From positions 62,001 through 126,000 of the forward strand of contig NZ_FMIA01000002.1 of NCBI RefSeq assembly GCF_900091615.1: a DNA stretch of 64,000 bases, read 5' to 3'. This document shows positions 1-8,059 of the stretch, piece by piece. A program made the position numbers and the translations under genes. The notes beneath the pieces were generated by a model that saw nothing but the letters and a program-made list of their open reading frames with translations, did no database searches and was not told the DNA's origin. Within the stretch, counting starts at the first letter, position 1. Each line of letters starts with the position of its first letter. Source of the DNA: Micromonospora yangpuensis (lineage in GTDB: Bacteria; Actinomycetota; Actinomycetes; Mycobacteriales; Micromonosporaceae).

Positions 1-2344
1 TCTCCATCAGGTTCATGCTCGGCGTGTCGTCGACGAAGAGCGGCGCCTCGCTGATCTCGCCCATGCAGCGGGCCAGCTTGGTCCAGTCGTCGTCGGAGAG
101 CTGGCCGCTGCGCAGCACGTGCAGCGGCACGCGGGCCTCGGCCGAGAGCAGTCGCATGACGATCTCGACCTTGCTCATTTCCAGACTGAAGATCGCCGCG
201 GCCTGGTTGGCCCGGATGGCCGCGTTGCGGGCGAAGTCCATCGACGCGGTGCTGTTGTGCGTCGGGATCATGGAGCGACCCGCCAGGTACAGGTGGTCGG
301 AGTTGTCCACCGTCACGCAGCGAACCGGCACGCTCGGCACCGGCCGGACATCAACGATGTACCGGCTCCCGGTCCGGGAGTTGCTGTCGCTGCACCGACG
401 CCCTCGGTGCGCCTCGCGCTTGCGCGACAGCCTGAACACCTCGTCGGTTGTCGTGAAGTTGAGGTTGTAGGCCACAGACGACTCGGGGGTCCGGCCAGAC
501 ACCAGCTTTCGGGCCACCGAGCAGCGGTACCCCAGGCTGACCACAAGTTCGTAGACACCCTCGGCCAACCTCGACGACGTCGTGGTGAACTGCACGTTGC
601 CGCGCAGGGTGACGGTGCCATCGGTGTCGAGTAGCCCGGCAAGTAGCGTGCGCCGCTGCCGTTCGCTGGCCCGCAGGTACTGCTGGGGAATGTGCTTGTT
701 GTTCAGCACGCCCACCGCCCGGAGCGCCTTCATCAGCGAACTTGGTTGACCGTGGCAAATCGGGCAGTCGGCGCGACCGACGCAGCCGCATCCGCGCCTG
801 GGCCGGATCGTGTACAGCAGCGGCGAGGCCGTCGACTGCGTGGTATCGAAGCCCTCCTGCTCAACGAGGCGAAGGATCTCTGGATCGGCGGTGGTGATCC
901 GGCTATCCGCGCTGTTCCCGTCTCCGAGCCACGCCCCCAGCGTGTACGGCGCGACCGGCAGGTCCTGGGCCGGCAGCGCCAGCGGCTGGGCGTTCTCGAC
1001 CGCGTGGTTGGCCCGGCCATCGGTCGGGTGCCGCAGCGTCGCCGCGATGTGTTCCGTGGTGACGGCCCAGTCGTGGCTCACGGTCACCTCGGCATTCATC
1101 TTCCGGTTCACCCGGTCGGACAGCACGCCGAACAGCGCGTGCGCCGAGTAGGCGCAGATGGTGCGCCTCCACGGCTGGCCACGCCTGACGTACTCCCGCT
1201 GCACCGCCCCTGCCGTGCCCACCTGGCTGCCGACGACGTGTAGGACGTTGCGGAACTGCTCACCTGCGGACTCGACCGGCTCTGCAAAGGTGATGAGTCG
1301 GTCAGGGGCGGCCATGGCCACGCGGTGTGCGGCAGCAGCGGCGAGCCGAGCATCCTCGCGCCACTGGTGCGAGGGGCGCATCTCGGTGCGCTGGCGGCGT
1401 GAGGCACGGGTGGTGGTCTTCCACAGGTGCTCGGCGTCGGCCACGATGACAGAGCCGTCCGAGAACTCGACCTCGTAGCAGGGGCGGCCGTACATGACGT
1501 CGAAGGCGTTGGTGATGGTGGTCGGCTTCCCGTCCGCACCGAGCAGCCGGTCGCCGACCCCGACCTCGCCCATGGTGGTCCAGCCCTCGGGGGTGGGCAG
1601 GGGGGTGTCCAGGGCGAGCGCCTTGCCGAGACCGGGCCGGCCGGCCACGATGATCAGCTGGCCGGCGTGCAGGCCGTTGAGGAGGCGGTCCAGGTCGGAG
1701 AAGCCGGTGGGGACACCGGTCATCATCCCGCCCTGGGCGCCGACCGCCTCGATCTCGTCGAGGGTCGGCTGGAGCATGTCGGCGAGGATGGCGAAGTCCT
1801 CGCTGACCCGGCGCTCGGTGACGTCGTACACGGCCTGCTGGGCGAGGTCCACCACGTCGTCGACGTCCCGGCTGCCACCGGCGGCGGTGCCGTAGCCGAG
1901 CTGCACGATCCGGGTACCGGCCTCGACCAGACGGCGCAGCACGGCGCGCTCGCTGACGATCCGGGCGTAGTAGCCGGCGTTCGCCGCGGTCGGCACGGCG
2001 GCCATGCAGGTGTGCAGGTACGGCGCGCCGCCGATGCGGCCCAGGTCACCGGAGTCGGCCAGCGCGGCGGCGACGGTGATCGCGTCGGCCGGCTCGCCCC
2101 GACCGTAGATGTCGAGGATGGCGTCGAAGATGGTGGTGTGCACCGGGCGGTAGAAGTCGTTGGGCTTGAGGATCTCCACCACGTCGGCGACGGCGTCCTT
2201 GGACAACAGCATGCCGCCGAGCACGCACTGCTCGGCGGCGATGTCCTGCGGCGGGGTCTTCTCGAACTGGCCGTCCCGGGGGGCCGGAGCGGGCCCCTGC
2301 CCGCCGACCCGCGGCTCCGTCCGCCTGTCGTCGGTGACCGACAC
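1..2344 (-). CDS. dnaB: Replicative DNA helicase DnaB, intein-containing (3' end outside window)
   Basis: Hexameric replication-fork helicase. The gene starts at a GTG (2344) preceded by GGAGGGG and runs leftward off the window. Residues 1-241 hold the DnaB N-terminal domain (TPPQDIAAEQCVLGGML, DFYRPVH, PTAANAGYYA) and the start of the RecA-like core, ending at AGRPGLGK of Walker A. The reading frame then continues through a 456-residue intein (1621-254) and resumes with STASMDFARNAA, the second half of the P-loop, and FSLEMSK. The last residues seen are APLFVDDTPSMNLME, just before the expected Walker B region. Without the intein the frame is colinear with bacterial DnaB. It lies downstream of rplI on the same strand but is separated from it by an oppositely oriented gene, so it probably has its own promoter in the 2345-2743 gap. 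Splicing is required for function because the insertion splits the ATP-binding loop. Confidence 0.97.
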   Translation of the reverse strand, partial: MSVTDDRRTEPRVGGQGPAPAPRDGQFEKTPPQDIAAEQCVLGGMLLSKDAVADVVEILKPNDFYRPVHTTIFDAILDIYGRGEPADAITVAAALADSGDLGRIGGAPYLHTCMAAVPTAANAGYYARIVSERAVLRRLVEAGTRIVQLGYGTAAGGSRDVDDVVDLAQQAVYDVTERRVSEDFAILADMLQPTLDEIEAVGAQGGMMTGVPTGFSDLDRLLNGLHAGQLIIVAGRPGLGKALALDTPLPTPEGWTTMGEVGVGDRLLGADGKPTTITNAFDVMYGRPCYEVEFSDGSVIVADAEHLWKTTTRASRRQRTEMRPSHQWREDARLAAAAAHRVAMAAPDRLITFAEPVESAGEQFRNVLHVVGSQVGTAGAVQREYVRRGQPWRRTICAYSAHALFGVLSDRVNRKMNAEVTVSHDWAVTTEHIAATLRHPTDGRANHAVENAQPLALPAQDLPVAPYTLGAWLGDGNSADSRITTADPEILRLVEQEGFDTTQSTASPLLYTIRPRRGCGCVGRADCPICHGQPSSLMKALRAVGVLNNKHIPQQYLRASERQRRTLLAGLLDTDGTVTLRGNVQFTTTSSRLAEGVYELVVSLGYRCSVARKLVSGRTPESSVAYNLNFTTTDEVFRLSRKREAHRGRRCSDSNSRTGSRYIVDVRPVPSVPVRCVTVDNSDHLYLAGRSMIPTHNSTASMDFARNAAIRANQAAAIFSLEMSKVEIVMRLLSAEARVPLHVLRSGQLSDDDWTKLARCMGEISEAPLFVDDTPSMNLME
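254..1621 (-). mobile_element. DnaB intein with LAGLIDADG endonuclease, class 3 features
   Basis: In-frame insertion of 456 codons between GLGK and STAS of the DnaB P-loop. The first residue is Ala (ALALDTPLPTPEGW) instead of the Cys or Ser of class 1 inteins. The C-terminus is IPTHN followed by Ser+1. The noncontiguous Trp-Cys-Thr set that defines class 3 inteins is present: Trp67 in ADAEHLW (block B), Cys435 in VRCVTVDN (block F position 4), and Thr454 next to the terminal His455-Asn456. Two LAGLIDADG-like motifs, TLGAWLGDG near residue 240 and LLAGLLDTDG near 330, mark an apparently intact homing endonuclease. Between them CGC...DCPIC gives a four-cysteine cluster. Class 3 splicing starts at the block F Cys, so loss of Cys1 is expected. 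The boundaries are given exactly by the extein frame. Confidence 0.93.
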
Positions 2345-2743
2345 GGGACCCCCCTCCGATGCGTCGATCGGCCCCGGCGGGACCGCCGGGGTGTGGACAA
2401 ACTGCCGACCTACCGGCCCGCTCGATCGGGGGCCATCGCACGGCCGGTCGGGGGGTAACCATACGGAACCCGAGGTCAGCGACTCAACAACGCCGGTGGA
2501 CGAGCCTCGGGACAACCTGTGGACAGCGCCCGGATGGTTGTGTGCAGCGTGTGCACAACCTGTGGACAACGGTTGGGGAATTCTCGGCCGCACGCTCTGG
2601 AGCTGCGGGTACGTCGTCCCCACCCTGTGGACGAAGAATTTCTGGTCAGGTCGGGGGTCGAATCGTCCCGTACTATTTGCTGCAGACGGCTACACCTGGA
2701 CAGCGGGTTGCACATTCGGTTGAGAAGGGGTCACGCTCCGGCC
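2345..2743. promoter_or_regulatory. Divergent dnaB/membrane-protein intergenic region with four DnaA-box-like sites
   Basis: No gene is seen in this 399-bp gap. It contains four same-orientation DnaA-box-like nonamers: tgtggacaa at 2392-2400, tgtggacag at 2518-2526, tgtggacaa at 2561-2569 and tgtggacga at 2626-2634. The first and third are exact complements of TTGTCCACA, the box preferred by high-GC actinobacteria; the other two differ at one position. The gap must also carry promoters for dnaB (leftward) and for the gene at 2744 (rightward). The motif matches are direct observation; DnaA binding is inference. Confidence 0.6.
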
Positions 2744-4885
2744 GTGAGCTACCGGGACTGGGGACGCGGGGAGGGCAGCCCGCCCGAGCGTCAGTCGATC
2801 GCCCCGTGGGCCGATGCCGTCGAGCCGCTGCCGGTCGCACCGGACGCCGCCGAGCGGTACCGGACGCCGAGCCGCCGACGGGCCAGCGAGCGTGGGCAGC
2901 AGGAGCCGGTCGACACCTACCTGCCCCGGTGGGCGCTGGAGTCGGGCGTCGAGCGGGTCGACGGTGGTGGTCGGCATGCGGCCCCCGACGACGACGTACC
3001 CGCCAGGCCCCGGGCGGGTCGGCGGCGGGCGGCGGAGTCCACCGGCGGGCGCCGACGGGCCGACGAGGCCTCGTGGCGCGATGCGCCGACCTCCGGGACT
3101 ACGCCGACCTCCGGGACGGCCCCCACCTCCGGGACGGCGTCGGACGCCGACCACACCCGGGAGTGGACCTTCGACCGCCCCCAGGAGCAGGGGTACGTCG
3201 GAAGCCGGCGGGCCGATGCCGACGAGGACGAGCCGGTGTCGGGCATCATCCCGCGCAGTCGCCCGCGTCGGTCGTCCGCGCGCCGGCCGCAGGTGGTGTG
3301 GAGCAACCTGGAGGAGCCTGCCCGGGGTGACGAGCCATCTGGTGCTACCGGCTCAGCCGGTTCGGCCGATCCGGTTGGTGCGGCCGATCCGGAGCCGCCG
3401 ACCCGGCGGAGCCGTCGGGGCCGGTCGGCCACGGCAAGCTCCTGGGCCCCTTCCTCTGACGAGGACCCGGTCGAGTCGGCGCCGGAGCAGGCGGCACCGG
3501 GGCGTCGGGCGGACCGGACCCGGCAGGGCCGTCGGGCGGCGCGGCGCGACCGGGCGGACCGGGCCGGCGTGGTGGACCCGGCCGACCAGCCTCCCGTCGA
3601 TCCGTGGGACGCCTCCGGCCTGGAGACCTGGCACCGGGCTATCGGGGCCGACGATCGCTGGGACGAGCCCGGGGGCGCCTTCGGCGGCCGGACCGACAGC
3701 ACCGGTCAGTTTGACCGGCTCACCGACACCGGCCAGTGGAACGCGGGCGATGCCGGTCGTTGGGGCGTGGACGCACCGGGCCGGGTCGAGACGGGTCGGG
3801 ACGGGTCGGGTCGGGACGGGACGGGCCGGGACCGGGCGGGTCGGGACCGGGCGGGTCGGGACCGGGCGGGCCGGGACCGGGCGGGCCGGGACGGGACGGG
3901 ACGGAGCGGTCCGGGGCGCTGGGACGACGGTGACACCGGCACCGGGGATCGCGGTGACGCTGGCCCCTGGGGCCGTGGTGACACCGACCGTTGGGACCGG
4001 TTGCCCGGTCCGGATCGGTGGTCGGACGTCGGCGGGATCGGGGTGTCGCCGACCAGTGACACCGGCCCGCCGGTCAGTGGCGGTTGGCAGGGCACCGGGC
4101 GCGACAGCGCCGCCGACGGTTGGGACCGCGCCGGGGGCAGCGTCTCCGGTGGTTGGGACCGCGCCGGGGGCAGCGTCTCCGGTGGTTGGTCAGGCGCGCA
4201 CGGCGCCGCACGGGACGACACCGGCAGCTGGTCCGGCAGCGTCAGTGGGGCGGGTCCTGCCTCGTCCGGTGCGGGCTGGTCCTGGCCACCGGAGCAGACC
4301 ACCGGGGAGTTCTGGCCCGGTACCCGGTTGGCCGGTGACGACCCACGGTGGATGGAGCCGCCCGCCTCGGCCCCGCAGTCCCCGGCGGCCGCCTACACCG
4401 TGCCCCGGTCCCGCAGCGCCAACCGGCGTCGGGCGGCCGAGGGGCCGCGTACGGTGTCGTCGGTCGGGCGGCGGGCCGCAGCGGTGGGGCAGCCGTCCTG
4501 GTCCCGGCGACTGGAAGATGATCTTCTCGATCCGGATCCGAGCGGACCGTTCCGGCCGTTGGTCTACACGGTCGCCTGTTACGTGGTGCCGGGGATCCTG
4601 GTCTTCCTGTGGCTGCTCACCCTCGACGGGCAGGCGCCGCCGGGTTGCGTCACGGACATCACCGGCGGTGGCTGCGACTCGGCCCGGTCCCAGGCGTTCG
4701 GCTCGCTGGTGGCTGGTACGCCGCGGTTCGGGTTGGCACTGGCCGGCAGTCTGGTCGTCGCCGAGCTGTTGCGACGGGTGGGCACGACCTGGCGGCCCGC
4801 GACGATAGCGTTGGCCTCGGCGGTGGTCGGCGGTGGCCTGTCCACGGTGCTGATCAGTGTGGTGACCGGTCAGCCCATCGGCTGA
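2744..4885 (+). CDS. Conserved actinobacterial membrane protein with long disordered N-terminal region
   Basis: About 713 residues from a GTG with gagaagggg 13 nt upstream. No function can be named. Roughly the first 590 residues are Arg/Gly/Asp/Pro-rich low-complexity sequence with two internal repeat blocks (3790-3904 and 4118-4183). The last 110 residues hold about three hydrophobic segments: YTVACYVVPGILVFLWLL, FGLALAGSLVVAELL and TIALASAVVGGGLSTVLISV. There is a short loop with CVTDITGGGCDS between the first two. The likely topology is a large cytoplasmic disordered region anchored by a C-terminal three-helix membrane domain. It is transcribed divergently from dnaB and converges on rplI across a shared terminator. 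The start is uncertain because the disordered part gives no family guide. Confidence 0.8.
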   Translation: MSYRDWGRGEGSPPERQSIAPWADAVEPLPVAPDAAERYRTPSRRRASERGQQEPVDTYLPRWALESGVERVDGGGRHAAPDDDVPARPRAGRRRAAESTGGRRRADEASWRDAPTSGTTPTSGTAPTSGTASDADHTREWTFDRPQEQGYVGSRRADADEDEPVSGIIPRSRPRRSSARRPQVVWSNLEEPARGDEPSGATGSAGSADPVGAADPEPPTRRSRRGRSATASSWAPSSDEDPVESAPEQAAPGRRADRTRQGRRAARRDRADRAGVVDPADQPPVDPWDASGLETWHRAIGADDRWDEPGGAFGGRTDSTGQFDRLTDTGQWNAGDAGRWGVDAPGRVETGRDGSGRDGTGRDRAGRDRAGRDRAGRDRAGRDGTGRSGPGRWDDGDTGTGDRGDAGPWGRGDTDRWDRLPGPDRWSDVGGIGVSPTSDTGPPVSGGWQGTGRDSAADGWDRAGGSVSGGWDRAGGSVSGGWSGAHGAARDDTGSWSGSVSGAGPASSGAGWSWPPEQTTGEFWPGTRLAGDDPRWMEPPASAPQSPAAAYTVPRSRSANRRRAAEGPRTVSSVGRRAAAVGQPSWSRRLEDDLLDPDPSGPFRPLVYTVACYVVPGILVFLWLLTLDGQAPPGCVTDITGGGCDSARSQAFGSLVAGTPRFGLALAGSLVVAELLRRVGTTWRPATIALASAVVGGGLSTVLISVVTGQPIG
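3790..3904 (+). repeat. Short tandem repeats encoding GRDRAGRD arrays
   Basis: The sequence alternates cgggacgggt and cgggaccgggcgggt units and encodes GRDGTGRDRAGRDRAGRDRA-type peptides inside the 2744-4885 gene. The units are 15 nt long, in frame and almost identical, so the array can change length without breaking the frame. Confidence 0.85.
4118..4183 (+). repeat. Perfect 33-bp tandem duplication inside the membrane-protein gene
   Basis: Two identical 33-nt units (4118-4150 and 4151-4183), each encoding WDRAGGSVSGG in frame, followed by the first bases of a third unit. Identity at every third position indicates a recent duplication. Confidence 0.9.
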
Positions 4886-4905
4886 CCGCTGGCCCCGACG
4901 TCCAC

Positions 4906-4962
4906 GACTCCGGGTTCACTCAGGGACTCCGGGTGCACTCAGGGACTCCGGGTTCGCTCGGG
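4906..4962. repeat. Three 19-bp direct repeats downstream of the membrane-protein gene
   Basis: Units gactccgggttcactcagg (4906-4924), gactccgggtgcactcagg (4925-4943) and gactccgggttcgctcggg (4944-4962) lie head to tail, followed by a partial fourth. They sit in the convergent gap between 4885 and rplI, next to the terminator. No function is apparent. Confidence 0.85.
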
Positions 4963-4993
4963 TACTCCGGGCCGATCAGGACCGGAACACGAA

Positions 4994-5024
4994 CCGGGCC
5001 CGCACCTGGTCGGTGCGGGCCCGG
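4994..5024. terminator. Bidirectional hairpin terminator (rplI / membrane protein)
   Basis: Perfect 13-bp inverted repeat, arms ccgggcccgcacc (4994-5006) and ggtgcgggcccgg (5012-5024), with a 5-nt loop. It lies 16 bp past the rplI stop and 108 bp past the convergent gene, so it can end both transcripts. There is no U-tract, which is usual in high-GC actinobacteria. Confidence 0.8.
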
Positions 5025-5040
5025 TCGTCGTACGGGTCGT

Positions 5041-5487
5041 TCAGCCCTGCTGGACGTTCAGGTCGAACTTGGCGGTCACCTCGGGGTGCAGTTTGATCCG
5101 CACCGGGTAGGAACCGGTCGACTTGATCTGGCCGGGCAGTTCCAGCCGACGCCGGTCGAGGGTCGGACCGCCGGCGGCCTTGACGGCGTCGACGATCTCG
5201 TTCGGGGTGACCGAGCCGAAGAGCCGGCCACCGTCACCGGCGCGGGCCTTCAGGCTGACCTTCAGACCTTCGAGCTGGTCCTTGACCTCGTTGGCGTGGC
5301 CGAGGTCGCGGATCTCCCGGGCCGAACGGGCCCGCTTGATGACCGTGACCTGCTTCTCCGCACCCTTGGTCCAGGTGATCGCGAAGCCCTGCGGCAGCAG
5401 GTAGTTACGGCCGTAGCCGTTCTTGACCTCGACGATGTCACCCGGGGCACCGAGGCCGGACACCTCCTGAGTCAGGATGATCTTCAT
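5041..5487 (-). CDS. rplI: 50S ribosomal protein bL9
   Basis: The 148-residue protein begins [21 protein letters not shown] and continues [13 protein letters not shown], the canonical N-terminal RNA-binding part of bL9, then a long helix and the C-terminal domain ([17 protein letters not shown]). Length and sequence match the family. A GGAGG lies 7 nt before the ATG. It is the last gene of the rpsF-ssb-rpsR-rplI operon, 14 bp after rpsR, and is followed by a strong hairpin. Confidence 0.98.
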   Translation of the reverse strand: MKIILTQEVSGLGAPGDIVEVKNGYGRNYLLPQGFAITWTKGAEKQVTVIKRARSAREIRDLGHANEVKDQLEGLKVSLKARAGDGGRLFGSVTPNEIVDAVKAAGGPTLDRRRLELPGQIKSTGSYPVRIKLHPEVTAKFDLNVQQG

Positions 5488-5501
5488 TTCGGTGCCTCCT
5501 C

Positions 5502-5741
5502 TCAGCGTGCCGTGGCGGTGTACGGCAGGAGCGCCATCTCACGGGCGTTCTTGACCGCACGGGCGATCTGCCGCTGCTGCTGCGACGTGACGCCGGTCAC
5601 CCGCCGAGCGCGGATCTTGCCGCGATCGGAGATGAACTTGCGCAGCAGCGCGGTGTCCTTGTAATCGATGTAGGTGATCCCGTCCTTGTCGAGCGGGTTC
5701 ACCTTCTTCTTCGGCTTGCGAAGTGCCGCAGCCTTGGCCAT
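5502..5741 (-). CDS. rpsR: 30S ribosomal protein bS18
   Basis: A 79-residue protein, [17 protein letters not shown]..., with the family core [20 protein letters not shown] and [21 protein letters not shown]. The ATG at 5741 is chosen because GGAGCAAG sits just upstream and because longer in-frame starts run into the end of ssb. The N-terminus has no CxxC zinc motif, so this is the zinc-free form of S18. It lies 41 bp after ssb in the ribosomal operon. Confidence 0.97.
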   Translation of the reverse strand: MAKAAALRKPKKKVNPLDKDGITYIDYKDTALLRKFISDRGKIRARRVTGVTSQQQRQIARAVKNAREMALLPYTATAR

Positions 5742-5782
5742 TGACCTTGCTCCTGGTTTGCGATCGCGGGCGCTCGGCGCCA

Positions 5783-6307
5783 TTAGAACGGAGGCTCCTC
5801 GTCGAAGTTGCCGCCCGAACCAGCGCGCGAAGGAGTCGGCGCGGCCGAAGCCCACGGGTCGTCGAAGTTGCCTCCGCCGCCCTGGCCACCACCGCCACCG
5901 GAACCCGAACCCGAGCCGAAGCCGCCGCCACCGCCGCCGGAGCGGGACATCTTCTGCACCTTCGCCGTGGCGTAGCGCAGCGACGGGCCGATCTCGTCGA
6001 CCTCCAGCTCGATGACGGTGCGCTTCTCACCCTCGCGGGTCTCGTACGACCGCTGACGCAGTCGACCCGAGACGATCACGCGGGCGCCCCGCTGGAGCGA
6101 CTCGGCGACGTGCTCCGCCGCCTGCCGCCACACGGTGCAGGCCAGGAAGAGCGGCTCGCCGTCCTTCCATTCGCCGGAGGCCTTGTCCATGAACCGGGGC
6201 GTCGAAGCGACCCGGAACTTGGCGACCGCCGCACCGGACGGGGTGAACCGCAACTCGGGGTCATCGGTCAGATTGCCGATGACCGTGATGGTGGTGTCTC
6301 CTGCCAT
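5783..6307 (-). CDS. ssb: Single-stranded DNA-binding protein
   Basis: A 174-residue protein. Residues 1-115 form the OB fold ([51 protein letters not shown]). A Gly-rich linker ([21 protein letters not shown]) follows, and it ends in NFDEEPPF, the conserved acidic-Pro-Phe tip that docks partner proteins. The start at 6307 is chosen because GAGGAG lies 6 nt upstream. It coats single strands at forks and repair sites. It lies between rpsF and rpsR as in most bacteria. Confidence 0.97.
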   Translation of the reverse strand: MAGDTTITVIGNLTDDPELRFTPSGAAVAKFRVASTPRFMDKASGEWKDGEPLFLACTVWRQAAEHVAESLQRGARVIVSGRLRQRSYETREGEKRTVIELEVDEIGPSLRYATAKVQKMSRSGGGGGGFGSGSGSGGGGGQGGGGNFDDPWASAAPTPSRAGSGGNFDEEPPF

Positions 6308-6405
6308 GACCATCTCCTCGCGCACTCAATCTGCTCGCGGTACAGGCTCTCAGAGCCGTACGACAGAGCCGATGAGGTTGATCCGGACGAACGGGGGTTG
6401 AATGC

Positions 6406-6696
6406 TTAGCGCATCTCCGGCCGGATGACCTTGGTGCGCAGCACGGACTCGTTGAGCCGCAGCTGACGGTCCAGCTCGGCCACCGCCTCAGGCGTCGCCT
6501 GCAGGTCGATGACGGCGTAGATGCCTTCGGCCTTCTTGTTGATCTCGTACGCGAGGCGCCGGCGGCCCCACACGTCCGTCTTCTCCACCGAGCCACCCGC
6601 GGTCCGGATCACGTTCAGGTACGTGTCGAGCGACGGGGCGACGGTGCGCTCCTCGAGGCTGGAGTCGAGGATCACCATTACTTCGTAATGACGCAA
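6406..6696 (-). CDS. rpsF: 30S ribosomal protein bS6
   Basis: A 96-residue protein ([17 protein letters not shown]...) with [26 protein letters not shown], the typical bS6 core. It starts at TTG, with AGGAGG 11 nt upstream. bS6 binds 16S rRNA with bS18, encoded two genes downstream. It is the first gene of the ribosomal operon. Confidence 0.97.
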   Translation of the reverse strand: MRHYEVMVILDSSLEERTVAPSLDTYLNVIRTAGGSVEKTDVWGRRRLAYEINKKAEGIYAVIDLQATPEAVAELDRQLRLNESVLRTKVIRPEMR

Positions 6697-7267
6697 GACG
6701 TGCTCACCTCCTGTGGGCTAAGCGGCCACGGTCCTTCCGTGGCAGGAGGTCGTGCGTCGTGGCCCGCCCGTACCGGGGGAACCCGGCCGGACACGGACAA
6801 CCGGACCAGGATACCCGGCCCGGACGATCTTCTCCGAGGTGGTCGGCGAGGTGGTCGGAGGAGGAGTGCCGACAGGGGTCCGCCCCGGCACGCGTGTGCG
6901 GGCGAACCCCTGTCGAGGTGACCGCGGGGCGTCCCGTCCGCATTCCTTGGGTGGGACCTGGGGAGGAACGACCACACCGATGAGGTTGGACCGAAGACGC
7001 CCCGCGGAGCTTTATTGTGTTGTTATCCCACCGTACAACGCCTCTGATGGCTTCTAGTGGTAAATGCGGTAATTTTCCGATCTGATGCAGAGCTGCCGGT
7101 ACCCGGCCGGACGACGGACCGACCGGTCGACCGGCCGCCGTACCCAGCGGTTGGGCATCGATCCCCATCCAGGGCAACGAGGCCCCGCCCGGCGGGTGAC
7201 GCGCCGTCGGTCGTGGACGGCCCGCCGCTGTCGGTCGGTGTCGGGGTGGCGACGTAGGCTCGCCTGC
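6697..7267. promoter_or_regulatory. Divergent rpsF-operon / endonuclease IV intergenic region
   Basis: This gap of about 570 bp has no convincing gene. An AT-rich stretch at 7010-7085 is the most promoter-like part. On the minus strand ttgtac (near 7037) is followed about 17 nt later by ataaag, a possible rpsF promoter that would give a leader of roughly 310 nt. On the plus strand taggct (7255-7260) ends 7 nt before the ATG at 7268, which fits a leaderless promoter for the endonuclease gene. Both calls are sequence guesses. Confidence 0.35.
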
Positions 7268-8059
7268 ATGCGTATCGGAGCCCATGTCGATTCGGTCGAC
7301 CCGCTGGCCGAGGCGGCGGCCCGCGCCGCGGAGGCGGTGCAGTTCTTCCTCGCCGACCCGCAGGGATGGAAGGCGCCGCAACCCCGGCCGGACGCCGACC
7401 GGCTGCGGTCCGCCGACGTGGACCGCTACGTCCACGCGCCGTACGTCATCAACGTCGCCACCCGCAACAACCGGATCCGGATCCCCAGTCGCAAGCTGCT
7501 CCTGGCGCACGCGAACGCGGCCGCCGCCATCGGCGCCAAGGGGCTGATCGTGCACGGCGGGCACGTCAACGCCGGTGACGACCTCGCGGTCGGCTTCGAC
7601 AACTGGCGTAAGACCTTCGCGTACGCGGCGGACTCCGGTGGCTTCCAGCTGCCGGTCCTGATCGAGAACACCGCCGGTGGGGACAACGCCTGCGCCCGAC
7701 GGCTGGACGCGCTGGCCCGGCTCTGGGACGTCGTCGGCGAGTACGAGGTCGGCTTCTGTCTGGACACCTGCCACGCGCACGCCGGCGGCGAGGAGCTGCT
7801 CGGCCTGGTCGACCGGATCAAGGCGATCACCGGGCGGATCGACCTGGTGCACGCGAACAACTCCAGGGACGCGTTCGACTCGGGCCGCGACCGCCACGAC
7901 AACCTCGACGGCGGCACGATCGACCCCGAGCTGGTGGTCGCCCTGGTCCGGGCGGCCGACGCACCGGTCATCGTGGAGACGCCCGGCGGCGTCGAGGGCC
8001 AGCGCGCGGACATCACCTTCCTGAGAGATCAACTGGGTACGGGAGCCTCGGCGGCATGA
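7268..8059 (+). CDS. nfo: Deoxyribonuclease IV (AP endonuclease family 2)
   Basis: A 263-residue TIM-barrel protein beginning MRIGAHVDS. Metal-ligand motifs of the Nfo/EndoIV family are visible in order: VHAPYVIN, LIVHGGHVN, VLIENTAGGD, FCLDTCHAHAGG, DLVHANNSRDAFDSGRDRHDNL and VIVETPG. It cleaves the backbone 5' of abasic sites in base-excision repair, using three zinc ions. The length is close to that of E. coli Nfo. No clear Shine-Dalgarno lies before the ATG, and a -10-like taggct 7 nt upstream suggests a leaderless mRNA. It overlaps the next gene by 4 bp. Confidence 0.93.
   Translation: MRIGAHVDSVDPLAEAAARAAEAVQFFLADPQGWKAPQPRPDADRLRSADVDRYVHAPYVINVATRNNRIRIPSRKLLLAHANAAAAIGAKGLIVHGGHVNAGDDLAVGFDNWRKTFAYAADSGGFQLPVLIENTAGGDNACARRLDALARLWDVVGEYEVGFCLDTCHAHAGGEELLGLVDRIKAITGRIDLVHANNSRDAFDSGRDRHDNLDGGTIDPELVVALVRAADAPVIVETPGGVEGQRADITFLRDQLGTGASAA

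Noticed and set aside
3790..3904. CRISPR-like array
   Set aside because: Units are contiguous, 15 bp long and in frame with a coding sequence, with no spacers; no CRISPR array or cas gene was seen anywhere in the window.
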